Positions 1-9,600 of a stretch of DNA of 64,000 bases are shown here, one piece after another. The translations under genes were made by a program, and so were the position numbers. The notes under the pieces were generated by a model. It worked only from the letters and a program-made list of their open reading frames with translations. It made no database searches and had not been told where the DNA came from. The stretch is from Paenibacillus sp. HW567. GTDB taxonomy: Bacteria > Bacillota > Bacilli > Paenibacillales > Paenibacillaceae. How positions within the stretch are numbered: the first letter of the stretch is position 1; each line of letters opens with the position of its first letter. The stretch spans positions 5,174,300 to 5,238,299 of the forward strand of contig NZ_KB910518.1 in assembly GCF_000374185.1 (NCBI RefSeq), given 5' to 3'.

Positions 1-84
1 CCCGAAGGATAAGCTCCGCTCGACTTGCATGTATTAGGCACGCCGCCAGCGTTCGTCCTGAGCCAGGATCAAACTCTCCAAATT
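1..84 (-). rRNA. 16S ribosomal RNA, 5' end only
   Basis: Read on the reverse strand, positions 75-57 give the universal bacterial 16S start AGAGTTTGATCCTGGCTCAG, followed by the conserved GACGAACGCTGGCGGCGTGC and then the start of the first variable region at the window edge. The gene runs off the left end, so only about 84 bases are present. The mature 5' end is placed by similarity to Bacillales 16S genes and may be a few bases off. Confidence 0.97.
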
Positions 85-190
85 GGTATTTAGAAAGAGC
101 GATTCGCTCATTTTGAAACATCTGACGAGAATTTGCATTCTCATTTTGGAAGTCACTCACGTGATTTCCGATACTCACTCGTTGTTCAGT

Positions 191-202
191 TTTCAAAGAT
201 CA
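191..202 (-). promoter_or_regulatory. boxA-like antitermination site in the rRNA leader
   Basis: The reverse strand reads TGATCTTTGAAA followed by ACTGAACAA, which resembles the Bacillus rrn leader boxA (TGTTCTTTGAAAAC). It lies about 110 bases upstream of the 16S start and downstream of both promoters, which is where boxA is expected. The call rests on motif similarity only. Confidence 0.5.
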
Positions 203-246
203 AGCTCGTTGTTGGCGACGATGTTCTCGTCAGCAGCAACTCTTAT

Positions 247-275
247 ACTATATCATGTCCGGCGTATTAATGCAA
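247..275 (-). promoter_or_regulatory. rrn promoter P2 (proximal)
   Basis: On the reverse strand there is TTGCAT, a 17-base spacer, then TATAGT: a good sigma-A promoter pointing at the 16S gene about 160 bases away. The spacer ends in ACATGA directly before the -10 box, exactly as in the upstream promoter at 333-361. Confidence 0.75.
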
Positions 276-332
276 GCTCTTTTTTAATTTCTTTTTTCGA
301 GCTCGGCGTTGAACTTTCTTGGCCGGAATTAG

Positions 333-361
333 AATATATCATGTATAGAGATTCTTTGCAA
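333..361 (-). promoter_or_regulatory. rrn promoter P1 (distal)
   Basis: On the reverse strand there is TTGCAA, a 17-base spacer, then TATATT. With the promoter at 247-275 it forms the tandem pair usual for Bacillales rRNA operons. The rest of 85-574 holds only this leader and promoter region; the 113-residue open frame across it has no ribosome binding site and is not a gene. Confidence 0.72.
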
Positions 362-574
362 GCATTTATTTCAAACTTGTTTGGGCTTACTCCGCATGCC
401 CCGCTTCTTGCCTTGATATCATAGTCGGGTGTGAAACTTTATTTAAGTCTTAACGTCCATGAATGTACCTTCCCCCTATAAGCAAGAAGGAAACATGTTA
501 CGAAAGGGGTGACTGCTTTTTGAAGAGAGTTCACGACTTCTAGCTTCCCTTCCCTATAGGAGGTTAGAGTCACA

Positions 575-862
575 ATGAGCAGAAGTGTTAAGAAACACCC
601 GGTGTGGAACGACCAGCGATCCCCAGGCTCTGTCTGGGCTAAAAGACAGGCGAGCAAAGCCGTCCGCCGCTATACCCGCGGGATCTCTGATGGTAAATCG
701 TACAGAAAGGTCTACTGCCCTTGGAATATCCGCGATTACAGCTTCTACAAAACCAGACAGCAAGCGATTCACGAATGGGAGACCTCTGACTGGAGAAAAC
801 TTAGAACACCAACATTAGCTGAGGCTATTCGGAATTGGAGCAAAGATTACCGCAGGAAGTAA
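575..862 (+). CDS. Conserved hypothetical protein, 95 aa
   Basis: A small, very basic and aromatic-rich protein (many Arg, Lys, Trp and Tyr) with no signal peptide, membrane segment or known motif. The ATG has a strong site, TAGGAGG, about 10 bases upstream, and a bidirectional terminator follows directly, so it looks like a complete single-gene unit. The overlapping reverse and +1 frames lack ribosome binding sites. I do not recognise the family. The charge pattern would suit binding to nucleic acid, but that is inference. It is transcribed away from the rRNA operon. Confidence 0.75.
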   Translation: MSRSVKKHPVWNDQRSPGSVWAKRQASKAVRRYTRGISDGKSYRKVYCPWNIRDYSFYKTRQQAIHEWETSDWRKLRTPTLAEAIRNWSKDYRRK

Positions 863-864
863 GC

Positions 865-907
865 AAAAAGCTCCACCGGCAGGGAAGCGCCGGTGGAGCT
901 TTTTTTT
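865..907. terminator. Bidirectional terminator
   Basis: A 12-bp perfect stem (AGCTCCACCGGC at 869-880 and its complement at 889-900) with an 8-base loop, preceded by a run of A and followed by a run of T. It serves the small forward gene and the convergent mannosidase gene. Confidence 0.92.
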
Positions 908-924
908 ATCAAATAAGGGTAAGA

Positions 925-3672
925 TCACAGATGGATGCCGAATGTTGCGATTTCGCATGCGCCTAACTGCAGAATATGTTCTGCATCTCCAGAATCCGGC
1001 AGCGGATTCGCACTCTCTTCGAGGATGCCAGTCTTGTATAGATGTTCATGGGCAAGCCCCAGCTTCAGCTCCAGGTCTGTTTGCCGGCCGCTCATATTGT
1101 ACCAGCGCAGCAGGAGATCGCCGGTGGTTTCGTTCATTTTCATGGAGGAGAATGCTGCTTCTGCACTCTTCCAACTTAATGGAGAATACCCGGAGGCAAG
1201 CGCTCCCGCTTGTACACCAGTCTGGAAGGCGGTCCACGGTGTCTGGTACTGATAGGCTTCCGCATAAGCGCCTGAAGCAATCCCATCCCCAGTATGCGGA
1301 ATCAGCATTAGTTGAGCGGTGTGCCCGCCGAGGCATTGGGCTTCCGGTGTCGGGAACCAGCCCCAGTCCCCGAGTTCGCCCACACTGCGCAGCAAAGTAA
1401 CAGCTACTGTATTGCGCCCGTCGCGCAGCACTTCATATTCGTTCAGACCGAGATTGGCTACCGTCATGCCAGCTTTTGTACTGCTGACATCCACAAAAGC
1501 CTGCTGATGCTGCGTGTTGCTCGGGTTCAGCCACTCTGCTGCCGGTTCGTTGTCCCGCTTGGCAATTTCGAACATGGAATCGGCATGATGCACCGCTGTT
1601 TGCAGATCTGTGGGGAACAGCATGCGCACCCGGTGATCCTTGGCCACATTATTGATCGTCGATTCAATATGCAGCCCCTTGCCCTCACGCTCCAGAGAAA
1701 TAACAGTACGAAGCTGCAAAATCACTGTTTCGCTGCTGCGCTGTGCCTTCCGCTCTGGATAGTACACCAATGCGCGCTGCTCCTCATTTAGTCTGGCGTC
1801 TGCCGAGGCGGGAATTTCCCATTCATGCTTAATCTCGACAGCCGCCCGGAAAGGAGTGTCTTCAAGTACAGTGATTGCTGCGTTCAAGCCTTTGGTCGTC
1901 AAAGGTGTCTCGCCATCAGGCTGTCTGTACATATATTCATTGCCAATGTCCCCGGTATTCTCGTAAACACCAAGATCACAGTATACAGCCCCGCTCGGCT
2001 TGTGATGCAGGCTGAAAGAGCCGTCCGCAGACACTTCAACACGGATCGCCGCATTCTCCATCACATGCCCACCGCTAATAAGGGAAGCTTGCTGTCCCGC
2101 AGGAGCTGCTGCTTGCTGTGTGATCCAGGCATAGGCGCGCAGTCCAAGTGCCGGTACCTCGGCCGCTTCGAAGGTGAGCTTCACTTTGCGGCACATATAC
2201 GGCTGGCGGAATTTGTCGTCCGGCAGATCATAGCCGAATTCCAGACCCAAATCCTCTACGGTGCAAGCCAGCACATTGCCGTTGTCATCCACCAATACGC
2301 GGCCGGAGAGATCAGTCTCCTGCATTCTGCGCGAGGTTTCTTCCAAACCATAACCTTCGCCTAAATATAAACGGGCGGCATCCAGTTCAACGCTGACAGT
2401 TCCCGTACGGCTCCAGCCGGTGGTATTCATCACCACGAAGGGAACAGCCCCGCCTCTATCCGAATATCCGTCAAAAACAGAAGTATCCACAGCATCGGCG
2501 ATGAATCTGGCGCTTTCTTCTATGATGCTCTCCGCTACATGGCGGCTTTTGTCAAAACGGGTTACCATCTCGCGGTGGACCTCATCTACGCTGCAGCCGC
2601 AGATGCTGTCATGGGGATGGTTCTGCATCAGCGTCTTCCAAGCGTAGGTGAACAGATGATGCGGATAGTCTTTGCCGGCAAGCTTGGCGATGGAGGCCAG
2701 GGGCTCGGCTACTTTTTCAAGGAGGGCCTGGCCCTTCTGGTTCATCTGCTTCAGGTACACACGTGCCGAGGCCGTATTGACCAGCGTGCCCCACCCGTCA
2801 GTCCGCTGGCTGCGCAGCTCTCCGGTGACGGAAGACAGTTCACGCCCGCTATGCTCCAGATCGGCATTCAACGCGTCCAGGTAATCGGGGAAGTTCGAAT
2901 GAACGAACTCTACCTCCGGGTACAACGCCTGTGCGGCAGCAATCGCCTCCGGCAGGTCGAGCTGCAGCGGCTGATGGTCACACCCATTCATGAACAGCAG
3001 TTCGCCAGTGGAGGCATATTTCTCGGCATCCGCCAGCTTGCGGTCCCAAAACTCCCGGGCAGCGGTTTCGTCCACAGGAACCTCATTGCCGTTGGAATAC
3101 CAGTTGGCGAAAAGAATACCAAGGATTCGGGAACCGTCCGGCCCTTCCCAGATCAGCTCGGAGAACGATGATTCATAACCGCCGTCCGATACGGTATTGT
3201 TGAAGCCGGTCGGTTTAACTCCTCTGCCGAAGAAGGCGTTTTTGATGCCGGACTGGAGCATAAGCTGCGGCGTCTGACCGACGAGACCGAAGGTATCGGG
3301 GAAGTAGCCGATTGCGGAAGGCTCGCCGTATTTCAGGGCGTCTTGGTGGCCGATCTGCATGTTTCGCACATTAGCTTCCCCGCTCGTAAGGAAAGCATCC
3401 TGCAGAATGTACCACGGACCGATCAGAATCCGGCCATCCCGGATGTGCCGTTCCAGACGTTCCTTGTTCTCCGGGCGGACCTGGAGATAATCCTCGAGAA
3501 TAATGGTTTGCCCATCCAGATAAAAGCTGCGGAAGGCCGAACTGCTCTCCAATTTATCCAAAAGCGCATCCACCAGCTCTACCAGACGTACATGATGCTT
3601 CTCGTAGGGCAAATACCATTCCCGGTCCCAGTGGGTGTGGGAAACGATATGCGCCGTTTTTTTCTTCGTCAT
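925..3672 (-). CDS. Alpha-mannosidase, glycoside hydrolase family 38
   Basis: A cytoplasmic zinc-dependent exo-acting alpha-mannosidase of about 915 aa. The GH38 signature HTHWDREW is at residues 12-19 (His and Asp bind zinc), the catalytic Asp sits in PDTFG near residue 126, and the third metal ligand region NHPHDS is near residue 354. Beta-sandwich domains follow. No signal peptide is seen, so the substrate must be imported, which fits the ABC importer in the same locus. The frame opens three codons earlier at 3681, but GGGGAG is only 2 bases from that ATG and about 11 bases from the ATG at 3672, so the latter is preferred. It is the last gene of the mannoside locus and resembles the MngB-like branch of GH38. 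The exact linkage is not readable from sequence. Confidence 0.9.
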   Translation of the reverse strand: MTKKKTAHIVSHTHWDREWYLPYEKHHVRLVELVDALLDKLESSSAFRSFYLDGQTIILEDYLQVRPENKERLERHIRDGRILIGPWYILQDAFLTSGEANVRNMQIGHQDALKYGEPSAIGYFPDTFGLVGQTPQLMLQSGIKNAFFGRGVKPTGFNNTVSDGGYESSFSELIWEGPDGSRILGILFANWYSNGNEVPVDETAAREFWDRKLADAEKYASTGELLFMNGCDHQPLQLDLPEAIAAAQALYPEVEFVHSNFPDYLDALNADLEHSGRELSSVTGELRSQRTDGWGTLVNTASARVYLKQMNQKGQALLEKVAEPLASIAKLAGKDYPHHLFTYAWKTLMQNHPHDSICGCSVDEVHREMVTRFDKSRHVAESIIEESARFIADAVDTSVFDGYSDRGGAVPFVVMNTTGWSRTGTVSVELDAARLYLGEGYGLEETSRRMQETDLSGRVLVDDNGNVLACTVEDLGLEFGYDLPDDKFRQPYMCRKVKLTFEAAEVPALGLRAYAWITQQAAAPAGQQASLISGGHVMENAAIRVEVSADGSFSLHHKPSGAVYCDLGVYENTGDIGNEYMYRQPDGETPLTTKGLNAAITVLEDTPFRAAVEIKHEWEIPASADARLNEEQRALVYYPERKAQRSSETVILQLRTVISLEREGKGLHIESTINNVAKDHRVRMLFPTDLQTAVHHADSMFEIAKRDNEPAAEWLNPSNTQHQQAFVDVSSTKAGMTVANLGLNEYEVLRDGRNTVAVTLLRSVGELGDWGWFPTPEAQCLGGHTAQLMLIPHTGDGIASGAYAEAYQYQTPWTAFQTGVQAGALASGYSPLSWKSAEAAFSSMKMNETTGDLLLRWYNMSGRQTDLELKLGLAHEHLYKTGILEESANPLPDSGDAEHILQLGACEIATFGIHL

Positions 3673-3689
3673 GAATCCCATCTCTCCCC

Positions 3690-4156
3690 TTAAATCTTGC
3701 TTAATGTATTGTAATCGCGCCCTTGGCCGAGCTGCCGCTCCACCACGGCGCCGCCAGTGTCTGTTGGCCGGGTGGCTGCGGCGGCATCCCGCACTTGCAC
3801 CTCCTTGACCAGCTCCGCGATCCGGCGCTGCCCGTAGGAGACGGCAAAGGCTCTATCACCAAGCTTCATCTCCTCCTCGCGCCGCACGTTGCTTAGCTCA
3901 CGCATACCGAGAATTCCTCTAGGCGACCGGACGGCTGCCAGTAGGAGTTGAGTCCAAGTGCTCCGGTCACTACAAGCACTGCTCTAGTGTGTTCTATAAA
4001 AGCAATCAACTGTTCCATCGCGCTATCGTCCAAATTCTGCGCACTTGGCAACAGAATCAGGTTCGCGGCTGAGCCCAGCGCTTCCAGGCCATATTCCGAA
4101 ACCGCCCGGAATGACAGGCGCAGCATTACTTCGGGAGCAAGGAGCCGCAGGTTCAA
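3690..4156 (-). pseudogene. Relic of a glycoside hydrolase (internal fragment, frameshifted)
   Basis: Two short reverse frames overlap near 3893-3905 and read as one protein if a single base is restored. The upstream part has a Rossmann-like stretch (ANLILLPSAQNLDD, then a VVTGALG segment). The downstream part has VRREEEMKLGD and GGAVVERQLGQGR. This resembles the glutamine-amidotransferase-like domain found in GH42-type beta-galactosidases and relatives. The text stops making sense at about 3722, where LGQGR is followed by unrelated residues, and there is no N-terminal part. It therefore looks like an internal piece of a much larger gene lost by deletion, lying exactly between two mannoside genes. 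The family assignment is tentative. Confidence 0.6.
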
Positions 4157-4210
4157 ATACTGTCGTCTCGATTATGCCTTAATGTTATGTCCTGCTACTG
4201 TTCATTGATG

Positions 4211-5209
4211 CTATTCCTCAATCTCCAAAGGGAACTCCCTCATATATTTAAGCAATTCATCTACGGTGGTGAAGGCAAGGCCCGTAACGGTATCCGCACA
4301 CCCGTAGTAGATAGCAATCCGTCCTGTAGCAGAATCTGTCAAAGCCGCGCAAGGGAAGGTCACATTGGGCACATCTCCCACACATTCGTACAACATTTCC
4401 GGTCCAAGAATATAATTGCGCGAACGGGCTTTCACTTTCCAAGGCTGATCCAGATCCAGGAGCGCACAGCCCATGCGGTAGACAAATCCATTACATGTGT
4501 TGATTACGCCGTGATAGATGAGCAGCCAGCCCTCGCTGGTTTCAATCGGAATAGGGCCTGGACCAATCTTCTTGGACTGCCAGGCGGAGGCATCCCCATT
4601 CACCGTGCCCATCACATAGCGGTGCTTGCCCCAGAAGGTAAGATCAGGGCTTTCACTGTAGAAAATATCTCCAAACGGAGTATGCCCGGTATCGCTTGGA
4701 CGGCTAAGCATGGCATAATGCCCGTTTATCTTCCGCGGGAACAGCACGCCATTGCGGTTATACGGCAGAAAGGCGTTCTCCAATTGATGGAAAGTCTGAA
4801 AATCGGTGGTGTACGCGAGTCCGATGGTAGGCCCGTGATAGCCGTTGCACCAGGAAATATAGTAACGATCATCTATCTTGCAGACCCGGGGATCATAGCG
4901 GTATTCCCGTTTAATGACTTCTTCGTCACCTTGGAAAACAATCGGCTCATGCTGGATTGTCCAGTTCACACCATCCTCGCTGAAGCCTGCAAAGATATCC
5001 ATGCTGACCGATTTGGAATCGCAGCGGAAGACGCCGGCGAACCCATTCCCAAAGGGGACGACCGCCGAATTAAACACACTGTTGGAGTTTGGGATGGCAT
5101 CCCGCTTAATGATCGGATTGGCCGAATATCTCCACACGGGTGCGTGGGTGGCTACCGGCTTTTCCTCCCAAGGGATATTTGACAGATTTTCTCCAATAAT
5201 TGTACTCAT
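4211..5209 (-). CDS. GH130 glycoside phosphorylase (mannosyl-phosphorylase type)
   Basis: A five-bladed beta-propeller enzyme of 332 aa, the usual GH130 size. Family members split beta-1,4-mannosides with phosphate to mannose 1-phosphate. The segment EYRYDPRV holds the conserved Asp, and repeated blade motifs (SEDGVNW, TTDFQTF, SPDLTFW) are visible. No signal peptide. In this locus a likely substrate is Man-beta-1,4-GlcNAc left after alpha-mannose removal, but that is inferred from neighbours. The first ATG at 5215 is only 2 bases from AAAAGGAG; the ATG at 5209 has 8-base spacing and is preferred. It is separated from the GH125 gene by about 65 bases. Confidence 0.87.
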   Translation of the reverse strand: MSTIIGENLSNIPWEEKPVATHAPVWRYSANPIIKRDAIPNSNSVFNSAVVPFGNGFAGVFRCDSKSVSMDIFAGFSEDGVNWTIQHEPIVFQGDEEVIKREYRYDPRVCKIDDRYYISWCNGYHGPTIGLAYTTDFQTFHQLENAFLPYNRNGVLFPRKINGHYAMLSRPSDTGHTPFGDIFYSESPDLTFWGKHRYVMGTVNGDASAWQSKKIGPGPIPIETSEGWLLIYHGVINTCNGFVYRMGCALLDLDQPWKVKARSRNYILGPEMLYECVGDVPNVTFPCAALTDSATGRIAIYYGCADTVTGLAFTTVDELLKYMREFPLEIEE

Positions 5210-5274
5210 GCTCATGTCTCCTTTTCATATAAAAAAGTATCTTACTCCATCTTGTCATCAGTATCTGAAATAGC

Positions 5275-6594
5275 TTAGAGAATTCCTTCCTGTAGCGCCC
5301 GCCAGATCAGTTGGGAAAACAGGCTGTTCGACCAGGCGAACCAACTGCGCGTGAACACGGATGGGTCGTCCGCATGGAAGCCTTCGTGCATGAAGCCGGT
5401 ATCGGCGTCCGTTGCTTCCAGCATGCTGATCACCGCCAGCTTCTCTTCCTTGGTGTCCGCCGTTATCCCTTGCATCGACAAGGCCATATGCCAGATATAG
5501 TTCTTGGGTGTGTGCGGACTGCCAATGCCTTTGGCCGCTGTTCCTTCATAATAGAAAGGATTTTCTTTACTGAGCGCAAATCGTCTGGTGTTCTGATAGA
5601 TCGGATCATCGTTCTTCAAATAGCCCAGGTAAGGAATGGAGATCAGCCCCGGGGTTCCGGCATCATCCATCAGGCAGTAGTTGCCGAAGCCATCGGTCTC
5701 GTAGGCATAAATCGGTCCGAATTCAGGATGGCGGTAAATCCCGTACAGCTTAATGCCGTGATCAACTTCAAATTCCAGCTCCTTCAGCTCGGCAAGCATA
5801 TCCATGTCGCGGAATACCCATTCGGCGAACTCCTGCATCTGGCGCAGCGCCACAACCGCAAACATGTTGCCGGGAATGTTGTAGTGGAAATCGCAGGCAT
5901 CGTCACTGGAGCGGAAGCCGGACCAGATCATCCCTGTATAGTTCACCGGCATGCCGAGTCCGCTGTTACGCAGCGAATCCTCAGGGATGCCATTGTTGCG
6001 GCTGAAGCGGTAAGGCGACTGCTCGAAGTGGCGCTGCTCTCTTTTGAACAGATCCATAATGGTACGCAAAGCGGACTTGAAGCCGGCATCGAAGAAATCG
6101 GTCACGCCGGTCTCCTGCCAGTAGGTGTAGGCCAGGCGCACCACGAAGCAAAGCGAGTCAATCTCGAACTTCCGCTCCCAGACCCAAGGGGACATTTCGG
6201 TGCCATCGGTGGTGTTCCAGTGCCAATCATTGGCCGACTCGTTAAAAGCATTGGCGTAAGGGTCGATGTGGATGTACTGAATATGACGTTTGATCAGGCC
6301 GCCGATGATGCGCTGGAGATCCGGGTCATTTTTGGCCAAGGGTACATAATGAATGACCTGCTCCACAGAGTCGCGCAGCCAGGAAGCCGGAATATCGCCG
6401 GTAATGACAAAGGTTGTCCCGTCATCAAGCAGCTTGGTGGTCGTCTCAAGTGTATTGGGAAAACAGTTCTTGAAAAGCTGCAGCAGCTTCGGACGGTGGG
6501 CCAGCTTCACTTCAGCTTCGTCCAGCACCTCCTGTACCGCTTGAGGCAGCTTAATTTTCGGCATAGGGATCTTAGGCAATCTGAATTGTTCCAA
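5275..6594 (-). CDS. GH125 exo-alpha-1,6-mannosidase
   Basis: Metal-independent exo-alpha-1,6-mannosidase family (formerly DUF1237), 439 aa from the start chosen here. The (alpha/alpha)6-barrel landmarks are clear: SWLRDSVEQ, NAFNESANDWHWN, EIDSLCF and WSGFRSSDDACDFHYN, with the conserved acidic residues. The frame extends upstream to 6720, but the extra 42 residues overlap the preceding GH38 gene and have no ribosome binding site. They happen to look like a signal peptide. The TTG at 6594 has AAAGGAG 10 bases upstream and gives the normal family length, so the enzyme is called cytoplasmic. It would remove alpha-1,6-linked mannose that many GH38 enzymes handle poorly. Confidence 0.9.
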   Translation of the reverse strand: MEQFRLPKIPMPKIKLPQAVQEVLDEAEVKLAHRPKLLQLFKNCFPNTLETTTKLLDDGTTFVITGDIPASWLRDSVEQVIHYVPLAKNDPDLQRIIGGLIKRHIQYIHIDPYANAFNESANDWHWNTTDGTEMSPWVWERKFEIDSLCFVVRLAYTYWQETGVTDFFDAGFKSALRTIMDLFKREQRHFEQSPYRFSRNNGIPEDSLRNSGLGMPVNYTGMIWSGFRSSDDACDFHYNIPGNMFAVVALRQMQEFAEWVFRDMDMLAELKELEFEVDHGIKLYGIYRHPEFGPIYAYETDGFGNYCLMDDAGTPGLISIPYLGYLKNDDPIYQNTRRFALSKENPFYYEGTAAKGIGSPHTPKNYIWHMALSMQGITADTKEEKLAVISMLEATDADTGFMHEGFHADDPSVFTRSWFAWSNSLFSQLIWRALQEGIL

Positions 6595-6682
6595 GGAACG
6601 CACACTCCTTTGTTCATGTAGTTGGGGTTGAGCATATGCAGGCCGGGATATGGATAGGAGTGGGATAAGCAGCAATACCGGC

Positions 6683-9600
6683 TCAGCGAATGTAAATAGT
6701 CTTGATCTCAAAGGGAGCAAAGTGCAGCTCGAACTCGCCCTGGTGGTGGGCTACGGGTTCAAGCTTCTGTTCCAAAGCATTGGACAGGTGCACTTCGTTA
6801 AAAGGCTGCTTCCAGCCAAGCTTCACGGCTTCGCGTCCGCCGGAGGATTCATAGAGCCGCAGAATGCTGCCCTGTCCATCCTCGGATAGCTTCACCGTAT
6901 CCAGCACAACCTGCTGCCCGTTGAAGCCGATTAATGCTCCAGTAGATGGCAGTTGTCCAGTCTTCATAGTGGCTGCAAAGGCCGGCACTTCATGATTCAG
7001 CTCCGCTGCCTTGCGCAGCGTGTGCGCACTCCGCCAATCCCCTTCATGGGGATATAAGGAATAGGTAAAGTCATGGCTGCCCAGGTCAGCAGTGATATCC
7101 GGCCATTTGGGCGCGCGCAGCAGAGATAAGCGAATCGTGCTGCCTTGAACGTCATAGCCGTATTTACAGTCATTCAGCAGACTGACGCCGTAACCATGCT
7201 CGGACACATCGGCAAAACGATGACCGCACACCTCATACTGGGCCTGCTCCCAGCATGTGTTGCGGTGGGTCGGGCGCTCAAGCGCCCCGAACGGAATCTC
7301 ATAGGTCGCTTTGTCCGCAACCACATCCACCGGGAATCCAACCTTGAGCAGCTTGTGGGCTTCATTCCATTCCACATGTGTCTTGAAATCCATCCTGCGG
7401 TCATTCGCATACAGGATCAAATCCTGCGTAATTTCCGATTGGCCCAGCTTCCAATGGAATCTCAGCACATCCTGAACTTTGCCCGAGTGAAGCACGTATT
7501 TCGATACCAGCTCTGCCTCACCGGCGGGCTGATCTTCATAACGGCTGTCAATATCCCAGGCATCCCAGAGCGTCGGGCGGTCATGGAAAAAGTGGAACCG
7601 GTTGGCGCGTCCGCCCGGCTGTACAATTTCGCGGCCTGCCGTCTTGTCGAACAGGCTGGTAATCTCGCCCCGTTCATTAAACGTAAATCTGTAATACGGT
7701 GTGTCCCAGCTATCGTTCAACGCAGCGTACTCCGTCAACGGAGTGTGCTCCGCCGCCGCCACGGCTTCCGTAGTCTCCGCAGATGCAGCTCCCGTAAATG
7801 GTGCAGTTACTCCGGTTGCAGCTTTCATGCCGCCCACACTTCCGGTGATTGGTTCTGTGCTGGTTTCTTCGCGTCTCAGCCAGATTGTCTTATAGCCAAA
7901 GGCCGGAATCTGTGGGACATAGATATAGGCCGTCTTCTGCTCCGTTGAACCGGTGGCAGCCGACGATTCGGACACAAGATCCACCGAAAGTGAATGACCG
8001 TCCTCGTCGTAGGCTGCCCAGGTTAGGTTTGCCGATGTTTTCCCGGCAGTTGTCGCCTTAGTTGGTGTCGTCTTTGCTAATTCCGCATTGCTCAACCCAC
8101 TATTGTTCAGTCCTGTATTGGTCACTTTCGCACTTGTTAGTTCCGTACCTGTCCATCCTGTACTTGCCGGTTGGGTGTCCGCCAGCGCTGCATTCTCCAG
8201 TTCCGTATGATCCGGCTGATCCGGCACAGGAATTGCAGCTACCACGTCCCGTGCCCAGCCCAGGCTGTTGAACAGCACATACGGCGTACCTTCGCCCACT
8301 GCCGCCACCTGGCCGGCCAAGGCCTGAAGACCCGGCTGGAGCGCCGATTGCCCGAGGGTGAACACCTCGCGGTATTCCTTCTCCGAAGTCTCATAAGCTT
8401 CGGTGATCGCCGAGCCGGGAATAATATCATGGAACTGGTTCAGCAGCACCAGCTTCCAGCCTTTATGGAGCTGTTCTACGCTGCTGCTCCGTTCTTCCGG
8501 CTTCATGAAGGAAGCCGCCACTGTCTGCCAAAGCTCCGCCTCGCGGTAAAGGATCTCCACCTTGCGGTTGTTCCGCTTGTTGCGGCCGTGGGTGGTATAG
8601 GTTCCCCGGTGCAGCTCCAGATACAGATCGCCGCGCCATTCCGGGAGCTTCGGCTGCCGTTCCCGGATGCCTGCGAAGAAATCGGCGGCACTGCTGATTT
8701 GGCTGGCCGGCTGGCCGACCATCAGCTCCGCCCGGCGGATATATTCCAGCATCTCGCGGGTCACGCCTCCGCCGCCGTCGCCATGACCGTAGAGCAGCAT
8801 CTGCTCGTTATGGGTCTTCTTCTCGCGGAAGGATTGCCAGTGATCATGCACATCCTTCGGCAATGTATTCTCATTCACGCCATGATTGAGATAGGACAGC
8901 ATGGCAGTGCCGTCAATGCCCACCCAGTGGAACAGATCGTAAGGGAACACATTGGTATCATTCCAGCCGAGCTTTGTGGTCATGAAATAATGCACTCCGC
9001 CATGCCGCAGGATCTGCGGAAGCGATGCGCAGTAGCCGAAGGTATCCGGCAGCCATTCAATGTCCGAGGTCTTGCCGAATTCCTCCAGATAGAAGCGCTG
9101 TCCGTAGAGCATCTGGCGCATCAGCGATTCACCGCTCGGAATGTTCAGATCCGGCTCCACCCACATGCCGCCGACAAGCTCCCAACGGCCTTCGCGGATT
9201 CTTTCTTTTACCTTGGCGAACAGCACGGGGTCATTCTCCTTGAGATATGCGAACAACTGCGGCTGGCTCTGGGCAAATTGGTATTCAGGGTATTCTTCCA
9301 TCAAGGCGTGCACGGTTGAGAAGGTCCGGCTGGTCTTGCGCACGGTCTCCCGGGCCGGCCACAGCCAGGCAATATCAATGTGGGATTGGCCGACCATATG
9401 AATGGTGCCTTCCGCATTTCCGCCAATTCCCGCAATGCCTGCACGCAGCTTCTCTTCGAGAGCGGCAGCAGCCTTTCCCTCACGGATTGCTGCCTCAGAT
9501 AAATTCAGAAATTCATCCATTACGCGGTACAAGGCTTCCAGCATCCGGGCCCGCCGCAAATCCGCTTCGGGCAGCAGAATGGCTGCATCCCGGACAATGA

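Noticed and set aside
83..424. 113-aa forward open frame antisense to the rRNA leader
   Set aside because: It covers the rrn leader and both promoters on the other strand, and has no ribosome binding site or recognisable protein features.
4187..5182. 331-aa forward open frame
   Set aside because: It is antisense to the GH130 gene and lacks any start signal.
5311..6621. 436-aa forward open frame
   Set aside because: It is the antisense of the GH125 gene, with His/Gln/Val-rich composition typical of antisense frames and no ribosome binding site.
8073..8207. Regularly spaced repeats that could suggest a CRISPR array
   Set aside because: Units are 15 bp, contiguous without spacers, in frame and degenerate. 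No cas genes are present; it is a coding tandem repeat.
8171..9319. 382-aa forward open frame
   Set aside because: It is antisense to the long GH38 gene and caused by its codon bias.
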